From: Burkholderia ubonensis
Lineage (GTDB): Bacteria > Pseudomonadota > Gammaproteobacteria > Burkholderiales > Burkholderiaceae
Assembly (NCBI RefSeq): GCF_001718695.1
Contig: NZ_CP013420.1
Coordinates: forward strand, 992,001-1,056,000
Length of the DNA stretch: 64,000 bases
Direction: 5' to 3'
Positions within the stretch are counted from its first letter, which is position 1. Each line of letters begins with the position of its first letter. A program made the translations under genes and the position numbers. The notes below the pieces were generated by a model. It worked only from the letters and a program-made list of their open reading frames with translations, was not told where the DNA came from and did not search any database. Positions 57,950-64,000 of the stretch are shown here, piece after piece.

Positions 57950-58507
57950 ATGTCCGCCCTTTTCCCCCCGGCCGGCCGCCTGACCGTCCGCCTGCTCGCC
58001 GCCGCGCTGGTCGCGGCCGCGCTGCCGCCCACGGCTGCGCAAGCCGACGAACTCGTCACGCCGCGCGACCTGACGGTCGCCGCCGGCCTGCCCGCCGCGC
58101 AGGCAAGCGCACAGGTTCTCGCCGCGCGCCGTTACGGCACGTTCTGGGACACCGGCGACGCGGCGCTCGCCCGCGCGGCGCTCGCACCCGATTTCACCGA
58201 CCGCACGCTGCCTGCCGGACGCGCCCAGGGGCTGCCGGGCCCGCTCGCCGCCTCCCGCACGATGCGCGCGGCGGTGCCGGACCTGCGTTGCGAGATCGAG
58301 CAGATGATCGTGGCCGGCGATCGCGTCGTCGTTCACCTGCATTTTCGCGGACACTTCACGGGGACCTTCAACGGCACCGCCGGGCACGGCCAGCCGGTCG
58401 ACTTCATCGCGACCGACATCTACCGGATCGCGGACGGCCGCATCGCCGACAACTGGCACATCGAGGACAACCTGACGCTGATGCGCCAGCTTGGCCTCGC
58501 CAACTGA
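57950..58507 (+). CDS. Secreted ester-cyclase-like (SnoaL/NTF2-fold) protein, 185 aa
   Basis: Signal peptide of about 32 residues ending A-Q-A. The mature part has the SnoaL-like cone pattern: W-D-T-G-D-A-A-L-A-R-A-A-L-A-P-D-F-T-D-R-T, R-T-M-R-A-A-V-P-D-L-R-C-E-I-E, V-V-V-H-L-H-F-R-G-H-F-T-G and I-Y-R-I-A-D-G-R-I-A-D-N-W-H-I-E-D. The GGAG ribosome site is 7 nt from the ATG. First gene of a LysR-divergent operon. Enzymatic substrate unknown; the export signal is unusual for the family. Confidence 0.85.
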   Translation: MSALFPPAGRLTVRLLAAALVAAALPPTAAQADELVTPRDLTVAAGLPAAQASAQVLAARRYGTFWDTGDAALARAALAPDFTDRTLPAGRAQGLPGPLAASRTMRAAVPDLRCEIEQMIVAGDRVVVHLHFRGHFTGTFNGTAGHGQPVDFIATDIYRIADGRIADNWHIEDNLTLMRQLGLAN

Positions 58508-58517
58508 GGATGCCGCG

Positions 58518-59534
58518 ATGACGCCCATCGATCCCTCCATGCGCCCCGGACGGCGCACGTTTCTCGCACAGGCAGGCGCCGGCGCGGGACTGGCCGCCGG
58601 CCTCGCGCTCGGCGCGGCCGCCACGCCGGCCGGCACCGCGACCGCCGGCACGGCCCCTGCCGCGCCGCACGGCGCGGGACCGTTCTGGCCCGACGGCATC
58701 CGCCTCGTGATCTCGATCTCGATGCAGTTCGAAGCGGGCGGCCAGCCGCCCAAGGGTGCGGACAGCCCGTTTCCGCCCGTCGCGTTCCCGCCATCCGTGC
58801 CCGCCGACCTCGCGTCCGGCACCTGGTTCGCGTACGGCTACCGCGAAGGCATCCCGCGCCTGCTCGATTTGTGGGACCGGCACGACGTCAAGGTCACGTC
58901 GCACATGATCGGCGAGGCGGTCCGGCATCGCCGCCCCGAGCTGGCGCGCGAGATCGTCGCGCGCGGTCACGAGGCCTCGGCGCACGGGCCGAGCTGGCGC
59001 TCGCAATTCGCGATGAACCGCGACGACGAACGGCGCTTCCTGCTCGACGCCCGCGACATGGTGGAAGCCGCGACCGGCCAGCGGCCGATCGGCTACAACT
59101 GCAACTGGCTGCGGCGCGGCCCGAACACGCTGTCGCTGCTGCAGGAACTCGGCTACGTCTATCACATCGACGACGTCAGCCGCGACGAGCCGTTCATCGA
59201 GGCGGTCAACGGACGCGACTTCGTGGTCGTGCCGTACACGCTGCGCAACAACGACATCCTGCTGATCGAGGGCCGCAATTATTCGCCGTCGATGTTCCTC
59301 GAACAGATCAAGCTCGATTTCGACCAGTTGTACGCGGAAGCCGGGCAACGGCGCCGGCTGATGTCGATCAGCGCGCACGACCGGATCAGCGGCACGCCGC
59401 AGATGGTGCGCGCGTGGGACGCGTTCCTGCGCTACGCCCGCTCGCATCCGGGCGTGGCCTTCATGCGCAAGGACGACATCGCGCGCTACGCGCTGAGCAG
59501 CCCGTCGACGCTGCGCGAAACCGAAACGATCTGA
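58518..59534 (+). CDS. Tat-exported polysaccharide deacetylase/PuuE-like protein, 338 aa
   Basis: GAGGA lies before the ATG at 58518. The N terminus contains a twin-arginine signal: R-R-T-F-L-A-Q-A-G-A-G-A-G-L-A. The catalytic part has S-I-S-M-Q-F-E-A-G-G (in the position of E-G-G of PuuE-type allantoinases), H-E-A-S-A-H-G-P-S-W and I-G-Y-N-C-N-W-L-R-R-G, ending S-I-S-A-H-D-R-I-S-G. Likely a cofactor- or metal-bound hydrolase folded in the cytoplasm. Starts 10 bp after the preceding stop. Confidence 0.85.
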   Translation: MTPIDPSMRPGRRTFLAQAGAGAGLAAGLALGAAATPAGTATAGTAPAAPHGAGPFWPDGIRLVISISMQFEAGGQPPKGADSPFPPVAFPPSVPADLASGTWFAYGYREGIPRLLDLWDRHDVKVTSHMIGEAVRHRRPELAREIVARGHEASAHGPSWRSQFAMNRDDERRFLLDARDMVEAATGQRPIGYNCNWLRRGPNTLSLLQELGYVYHIDDVSRDEPFIEAVNGRDFVVVPYTLRNNDILLIEGRNYSPSMFLEQIKLDFDQLYAEAGQRRRLMSISAHDRISGTPQMVRAWDAFLRYARSHPGVAFMRKDDIARYALSSPSTLRETETI

Positions 59535-59566
59535 GCGACCGCCCTTTCTCATCCGAACCGACCATC

Positions 59567-60280
59567 ATGAACGATTCACTCAATGGCAGGACAGTCCTCG
59601 TCGTCGGCGGCAGCTCCGGCATCGGCGCCGCCGCCGCGCAAGCCTTCGCGCAACGCGGCGCGACCGTGACGATCGCGTCGCGCCACCCCGAGCGGGCCGG
59701 CGCGGCGGCCGCGCCAGGCGCTGCGGTGCGCCGCGAAACGCTGGACGTCACCGATACCGCGGCCGTCGACGCGTTCTGCGCGCGGGCCGGCCAGTTCGAC
59801 CACGTCGTGATCTCCGCCGCCCGGACGGCCTCCGGCCCGGTCCGGTCGCTGCCGTTCGACGACGCGCAAGCCGCGATGAACAGCAAGTTCTGGGGCGCGT
59901 ATCGCGTCGCACGCGCGATCGACATCGCGCCGGGCGGCTCGCTGACGTTCGTGTCGGGTTTCCTTAGCGCAAGGCCGAGCGCGTCGTCCGTGCTGCAGGG
60001 CGCGATCAACGCGGCGCTCGAGGCGCTCGCCCGCGGCCTCGCGCTCGAACTGGCGCCGGTGCGCGTGAATACCGTGTCGCCGGGCCTGATCGCGACGCCG
60101 ATGTGGGACAAGCTCGCCCCCGACGCGCGCGACGCACTGTTCGCGAACGCCGCGCAACGCCTGCCCGCCCGCCGCGTCGGCCGGCCGGAAGACGTCGCGA
60201 ACGCGATCGTCTATCTGGCGACGACGCCTTACGCAACCGGCTCGACCGTGCTGGTCGACGGCGGCGGCACGATTGCGTGA
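59567..60280 (+). CDS. Atypical short-chain dehydrogenase/reductase, 237 aa
   Basis: Rossmann glycine motif G-G-S-S-G-I-G (14-20), then V-S-G at Ser130 and P-G-L-I-A-T-P-M-W after it. The usual catalytic Y-x-x-x-K is absent: the segment corresponding to Y and K reads L-Q-G-A-I-N (Gln144, Asn148). The C terminus has G-R-P-E-D-V-A-N-A-I-V-Y-L-A and V-D-G-G-G-T-I-A. Third gene of the cluster, 32 bp after the deacetylase. May bind NAD(P) without normal catalysis. Confidence 0.88.
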   Translation: MNDSLNGRTVLVVGGSSGIGAAAAQAFAQRGATVTIASRHPERAGAAAAPGAAVRRETLDVTDTAAVDAFCARAGQFDHVVISAARTASGPVRSLPFDDAQAAMNSKFWGAYRVARAIDIAPGGSLTFVSGFLSARPSASSVLQGAINAALEALARGLALELAPVRVNTVSPGLIATPMWDKLAPDARDALFANAAQRLPARRVGRPEDVANAIVYLATTPYATGSTVLVDGGGTIA

Positions 60281-60328
60281 CGCACGCCGCGGCCGGTGGG
60301 CCGCTCATTCGCTGCGCCCGAACGACAA

Positions 60329-60360
60329 GCGCCCCGCATTCCGTCGGGAATGCGGGGCGC
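60329..60360. terminator. Stem-loop between convergent SDR and scoB genes
   Basis: Perfect 14-bp arms GCGCCCCGCATTCC and complement with a GTCG loop. No T-run, so termination may be factor-dependent. Confidence 0.6.
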
Positions 60361-60390
60361 CGAAGGGTGCGCCGGACGCGCGCGACGCGC

Positions 60391-61032
60391 TTACGCGACC
60401 GCGCTCACGTCGAGCGGTGCGCCGGTCTTCGCCTGGATCTCGTCGACGCTGACGCCGTCGGCGAGCTCGATCACCTTGAGGCCGGCCGGCGTCACTTCGA
60501 TCACGCCGAGATCGGTGATGATCAGGTCGACCACGCCGACACCCGTCAGCGGCAGGGTGCACTCCTCGAGGATCTTGTGCTGGTCGCCCTTCGCGACGTG
60601 CTCCATCAGCACGACGACGCGCTTCACGCCGGCGACGAGATCCATCGCGCCGCCCATCCCCTTGATCATCTTGCCGGGGATCATCCAGTTCGCGAGGTCG
60701 CCCTGCTTGCTGACCTGCATCGCGCCGAGGATCGCGAGGTTGATGTGGCCGCCGCGGATCATCGCGAACGAGTCGGCAGACGAGAAGATCGACGAGCCCG
60801 GCAGCGTCGTGACGGTCTGCTTGCCGGCGTTGATCAGGTCGGCGTCGACTTCGTCCTCGGTCGGCGACGGGCCGATGCCGAGCAGGCCGTTCTCCGACTG
60901 CAGCCAGACTTCGACGCCTTCCGGCACGTGGTTCGCGACGAGCGTCGGCAGGCCGATGCCGAGGTTCACGTAGAAGCCGTCCTGCAGTTCCTGCGCCGCG
61001 CGCGCGGCCATCTGGTCACGATTCCAAGCCAT
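60391..61032 (-). CDS. scoB: Succinyl-CoA:3-ketoacid CoA-transferase subunit B, 213 aa
   Basis: Beta subunit with catalytic Glu47 in [11 protein letters not shown] and [15 protein letters not shown]. Transfers CoA from succinyl-CoA to acetoacetate. Starts one base after scoA ends, a tightly coupled pair. Confidence 0.95.
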   Translation of the reverse strand: MAWNRDQMAARAAQELQDGFYVNLGIGLPTLVANHVPEGVEVWLQSENGLLGIGPSPTEDEVDADLINAGKQTVTTLPGSSIFSSADSFAMIRGGHINLAILGAMQVSKQGDLANWMIPGKMIKGMGGAMDLVAGVKRVVVLMEHVAKGDQHKILEECTLPLTGVGVVDLIITDLGVIEVTPAGLKVIELADGVSVDEIQAKTGAPLDVSAVA

Positions 61033-61033
61033 G

Positions 61034-61738
61034 TCAGTCTCCTTTCGCGCGCACGACGCGTTGTTCGATGCGTTTCTCGGGCGTCGCGTTCAGCACGAGC
61101 CGCTGCACGAAAATCCCCGGCGTGTGGATCTGGTCCGGATCGAGCTCGCCGTTCTCGACGATCTCCTCGACCTCGGCGACGGTGATCCGGCCCGCCATCG
61201 CGCACATCGGATTGAAGTTGCGCGCCGTGCGGCGATAGATCAGGTTGCCCGACTTGTCGGCCTTCCACGCCTTCACGAGCGCGACGTCGGCCGTCAGCGA
61301 CGGCTCGAGCACGTAGTGGCGGTCGCCGAACTGGCGCGTTTCCTTGCCTTCCGCGATCACAGTGCCGTAGCCGGTATTGGTGAAGAACGCGGGGATGCCC
61401 GCGCCGCCCGCGCGCAGCTTCTCGGCGAGCGTGCCCTGCGGCGTGAATTCCAGCTCCAGCTCGCCCGCCAGGTATTGGCGCTCGAACTCCTTGTTCTCGC
61501 CGACATACGACGAGATCATCTTCCTGATCTGGCGCGTTTCGAGCAGCAGGCCGAGACCGAAGCCGTCGACGCCCGCGTTGTTGCTGATGCAGGTGATGCC
61601 CTTGACGCCCGAATCGCGCAACGCGCCGATCAGCGCCTCGGGAATGCCGCACAGGCCGAAGCCGCCCACCGCGAAGGTCTGTCCGTCCTGGACGATCCCT
61701 TCCAGCGCGGCCGCCGCGCTTGGATAGACTTTATTCAT
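61034..61738 (-). CDS. scoA: Succinyl-CoA:3-ketoacid CoA-transferase subunit A, 234 aa
   Basis: Alpha subunit with the CoA-transferase glycine loop [11 protein letters not shown] (24-34) and [13 protein letters not shown]. Acts in ketone-body/poly-hydroxybutyrate use. A 227-bp gap separates it from the divergent PAS-LuxR gene. Confidence 0.95.
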   Translation of the reverse strand: MNKVYPSAAAALEGIVQDGQTFAVGGFGLCGIPEALIGALRDSGVKGITCISNNAGVDGFGLGLLLETRQIRKMISSYVGENKEFERQYLAGELELEFTPQGTLAEKLRAGGAGIPAFFTNTGYGTVIAEGKETRQFGDRHYVLEPSLTADVALVKAWKADKSGNLIYRRTARNFNPMCAMAGRITVAEVEEIVENGELDPDQIHTPGIFVQRLVLNATPEKRIEQRVVRAKGD

Positions 61739-61965
61739 CTGTATGTCCCTTCCTCTATGGAAACCAGCGAAACCGGGTTCGCGCGCCGGCGTGGCTCGCG
61801 GGCCCGCCGCATCATTCTATGCATGCACGGCAAGGCCTGCCGTGACGACGCGCTTCTTCTTGTGCCGCGGCAAGCGCCGCGAGATGCCTGAAAGGGTACG
61901 ATGCGGCGCGGATGCGGCACAATACGCAAAAATACATAAGCATTTGCCATCGCTCGCCCGCTGCC

Positions 61966-62511
61966 ATGCCCGCCCTCGACTACCAGACCGCCTTCCATCT
62001 CGCGCCGATCGGCCTCGTCATGTCGCGCGACCGCGTGATCGAGGATTGCAACGACGCGGTCGCGGCGATCTTCCGCTGCGCGCGCGCGGACCTGATCGGG
62101 AAATCGTACGAGGTGCTCTACCCGTCGCCGGACGAATTCCAGCGGATCGGCGAGCGCATTTCGCGGGTGATGGTCGTGAACGGCAGCTACGCGGACGACC
62201 GGATCATGAAGCGCGCCGACGGCGAGCTGTTCTGGTGCCACGTGACGGGCCGCGCGCTGGATCGCACCGCGCCGCTCGCGGCCGGCGTCTGGACGTTCGA
62301 GGACCTGAGCGCGACCCGCCCGGTGGCCGTCGCGCTGACGCCGCGCGAGCGCGAGATCGCCGCGCAGCTCGCGACCGGCAAGACGAGCAAGCAGATCGGC
62401 CGGGTGCTCGACATCAGCTCGCGCACGGTCGACATCTATCGCGCGCGGCTGATGCGCAAGTACGGGACGGGGAATACGGCCGAGCTGCTGCAGCGTCTGC
62501 TCGGCCATTGA
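61966..62511 (+). CDS. PAS domain-LuxR family transcriptional regulator, 181 aa
   Basis: N-terminal PAS domain (about 1-115: L-A-P-I-G-L-V-M-S-R-D-R-V-I-E-D-C-N, F-W-C-H-V-T-G-R-A-L) joined directly to a LuxR helix-turn-helix (L-T-P-R-E-R-E-I-A-A-Q-L-A-T-G-K-T-S-K-Q-I-G-R). The start at 61966 (M-P-A-L-D-Y-Q) is preferred; 61912 is possible. Divergent from scoAB, so probably its regulator. The PAS ligand is unknown. Confidence 0.88.
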   Translation: MPALDYQTAFHLAPIGLVMSRDRVIEDCNDAVAAIFRCARADLIGKSYEVLYPSPDEFQRIGERISRVMVVNGSYADDRIMKRADGELFWCHVTGRALDRTAPLAAGVWTFEDLSATRPVAVALTPREREIAAQLATGKTSKQIGRVLDISSRTVDIYRARLMRKYGTGNTAELLQRLLGH

Positions 62512-62544
62512 GCGGCGCGACGCAACGGCCGTCGCGCCCGGACT

Positions 62545-62985
62545 TCAGCCGATGCTGGCGGCGAGCGCGCGCTCGATCGTGTCGCGCAGCAGTTGCGGCA
62601 ACGGCACCGACTTGCCGAGCGCATAGTCGACCCACACGCAGCGCGCGCTGCCGCGCGCGTAGACGTGGTGCGGATCATCGGCGCGGGTCAGCTCGAAGCC
62701 GGTGTCGAAGCTGCTGCGCCCCGGCTTCGCGGCCGACATCTTCGCGATCACGTCGCCCGGGTAATGCAGCTGCTTGAGGAACTCCATCGACGCGGTCACG
62801 ATGACCGGCCCCTGCGTTTCGCCGTTGCCGCCGGCAACGCCGAGCGTCTCGAACCAGGAAATCCGCGCCTGCTCCATGTAGCGGAAATAGACCGTGTTGT
62901 TCACGTGTCCGAACGCGTCCATGTCGCCCCAGCGGATCGGCATCGACATCTCGAAAACAGGGGAGTAATCGCTCATTGCAGTCAT
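62545..62985 (-). CDS. 4HBT-type acyl-CoA thioesterase, 146 aa
   Basis: Hot-dog thioesterase: R-W-G-D-M-D-A-F-G-H-V-N-N (catalytic Asp at about 21-23) and F-R-Y-M-E-Q-A-R-I-S-W-F. Start may be ATG 62985 or 62976. Lies 39 bp downstream of the SDR gene at 63025 on the same strand, so probably cotranscribed in acyl-CoA metabolism. Confidence 0.9.
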   Translation of the reverse strand: MTAMSDYSPVFEMSMPIRWGDMDAFGHVNNTVYFRYMEQARISWFETLGVAGGNGETQGPVIVTASMEFLKQLHYPGDVIAKMSAAKPGRSSFDTGFELTRADDPHHVYARGSARCVWVDYALGKSVPLPQLLRDTIERALAASIG

Positions 62986-63024
62986 CTTTGTTGCTGAGTG
63001 TTGCTGTTGCTGTGAATCGTCCGG

Positions 63025-63801
63025 TCACGCGAGGCCGAAGCCGTCGTCCGCGGAGATGATCGAGCCGTTGATGAACTGCGACTCGTCGGCCGCGAGCAGC
63101 AGCAGCAGCCCGTCGAGATCCTGCGGCTTGCCGACGCGCCGGCGCGGCAGCATCGACTGCAGCTTCTGGCCCTGCTCGGTTTCCCACAGGTAGTGATTGA
63201 TTTCCGTATCGATATAGCCCGGGCAGATCGCGTTGACGTTGATGCCGTGACGCCCCCATTCGAGCGCCATCGCGCGCGTCATGTGGACGACCGCGGCCTT
63301 GCTCATCGCGTACAGGCCGATCTGCGAGAACACGCGCAGGCCGGCCACCGATGCGATGTTGATGATCCGGTAAGGCGGCTTGCCGTTGCCGTTGGTGCGC
63401 ATCATCATCCGCTTCGCGACTTCCTGCGCGACGAAAAACGCGCCGCGCGTATTCGTGTCGAACACGAACTCGAATTCGCTGGGTGTCACGTCGACGAGCT
63501 TCTGCATCGTCGACACGCCCGAATTGTTGACGAGGATATCGATGGTGCCCGCTTCCGTTTCGGCATGCGCGACGGCCGCCTTGATGCTCTGGACATCGGT
63601 GACGTCGAGCGACACCACGTGCGCCGCGCCGCCCGCCGCCTCGATCTCCGCGCGCAGCTCCTTGAGCCGCTCGACGCGCCGGCTCGCGAGCACGACCTTC
63701 GCGCCCGCCTGCGACAGCACCTGCGCAAAGCGCTGGCCGAGCCCGCTCGAAGCGCCCGTCACCAACGCGACCTTGCCTTCCAGATTGATCGACCGACCCA
63801 T
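63025..63801 (-). CDS. SDR family oxidoreductase, 258 aa
   Basis: Canonical classical SDR: T-G-A-S-S-G-L-G (15-22), N-N-S-G (92-95), catalytic Ser151, Tyr164 and Lys168 (Y-A-M-S-K), P-G-Y-I-D-T-E-I after strand 6. Substrate unknown; the pairing with a thioesterase and an operator resembling TetR fatty-acid regulons suggests acyl-CoA metabolism. Confidence 0.93.
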   Translation of the reverse strand: MGRSINLEGKVALVTGASSGLGQRFAQVLSQAGAKVVLASRRVERLKELRAEIEAAGGAAHVVSLDVTDVQSIKAAVAHAETEAGTIDILVNNSGVSTMQKLVDVTPSEFEFVFDTNTRGAFFVAQEVAKRMMMRTNGNGKPPYRIINIASVAGLRVFSQIGLYAMSKAAVVHMTRAMALEWGRHGINVNAICPGYIDTEINHYLWETEQGQKLQSMLPRRRVGKPQDLDGLLLLLAADESQFINGSIISADDGFGLA

Positions 63802-63873
63802 TGCACACCCCTTTCGATGTCGTTTCTCCGCCGCGGACGGCCTGGCTCACGCGGCATAACCCTAGCACAAAAA

Positions 63874-63889
63874 TAGAACGATCGTGCTA
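63874..63889. promoter_or_regulatory. Candidate TetR-type operator TAGAACGA-TCGTGCTA
   Basis: Sixteen-bp palindrome with one mismatch between arms in the 178-bp gap between the divergent SDR operon and the gene at 63980. Size and symmetry fit TetR-family sites. It could control both directions. Confidence 0.5.
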
Positions 63890-63979
63890 ATCTATCCGCA
63901 TATGCTGTTGCGGCAAGCGTTTCGTTTCGCAGACAATACGCTCCCGAATAAAAGCATTCTAACGGTTAGAGGAACGCCA

Positions 63980-64000
63980 ATGACCCCCGCAAGCCTCATC
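63980..64000 (+). CDS. Start of a plus-strand gene cut by the window edge (first 7 codons)
   Basis: AGAGGA at 63968-63973 and ATG at 63980 give M-T-P-A-S-L-I before the window ends. From memory, Burkholderia electron-transfer-flavoprotein:ubiquinone oxidoreductase begins similarly, and the acyl-CoA context would fit, but seven residues do not establish it. Confidence 0.4.

Overview
The window is a GC-rich chromosomal segment of a betaproteobacterium, almost certainly Burkholderia and most like the B. cepacia complex. The evidence is the protein sequences, the codon use (G/C at third positions) and conserved core gene orders: odhA-odhB-lpd; rimP-nusA-infB-rbfA-truB; and relA / tRNA-Val / thrS-infC-rpmI-rplT-pheS-pheT-ihfA-merR / tRNA-Pro. 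Most of it is core genome on the minus strand, interrupted by several accessory stretches.

Layout. 0-0.4 kb: start of a tad/Flp pilus locus (prepilin peptidase fragment and Flp pilin, minus strand). 1-5.9 kb: two paralogous Ser/Gly/Thr-rich repeat lipoproteins followed by a TpsB/FhaC-type outer-membrane transporter. 6-7 kb: a DUF2147 secreted protein and a stand-alone transposase-like domain protein. 7.1-14.2 kb: zapE, then the 2-oxoglutarate dehydrogenase operon (odhA, odhB, lpd). 14.4-16.3 kb: typA. 16.6-21.6 kb: a MarR regulator with a tripartite drug efflux system (NodT-type outer-membrane factor, EmrA, EmrB). 21.7-28.1 kb: the translation/transcription factor operon rimP-nusA-infB-rbfA-truB. 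28.4-31.2 kb: scpB and rluB. 31.5-36 kb: a LysR regulator, a second stand-alone transposase-like protein and several small or hypothetical genes. 36.1-37.8 kb: a candidate small RNA and bamC.

37.9-41.4 kb looks like a decayed 3.45-kb genomic island. It is bounded by a 51-nt degenerate copy of the tRNA-Pro 3' half on one side and the intact tRNA-Pro(GGG) on the other. It holds an integrase remnant, a frameshifted beta-helix-like remnant, and one intact arylsulfotransferase-like lipoprotein gene whose base composition is visibly more AT-rich than its surroundings.

41.5-44.8 kb: a methyltransferase and a large internally duplicated lipoprotein of unknown function. 44.8-55.4 kb: the core pheST/ihfA, infC/rpmI/rplT, thrS, tRNA-Val and relA block; infC uses an ATC start codon. 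55.4-64 kb: RidA, an alpha/beta hydrolase, then an accessory cluster of LysR divergent from an ester-cyclase-like secreted protein, a Tat-exported PuuE-like deacetylase and an atypical SDR. This is followed by scoAB (succinyl-CoA:3-ketoacid CoA-transferase) with a divergent PAS-LuxR regulator, a thioesterase, a canonical SDR, a TetR-type operator palindrome and the first codons of a plus-strand gene at the edge.

The strongest candidates for new biology are the paired repeat lipoproteins with an orphan TpsB, the tRNA-Pro island with its arylsulfotransferase-like lipoprotein, the tandem-hairpin small-RNA candidate at about 36.1 kb, the duplicated-domain lipoprotein at 42.6-44.8 kb, and the LysR-linked cyclase/deacetylase/SDR cluster. 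All calls come from reading the sequence alone. No database search was run, so family names are recognition-level assignments.
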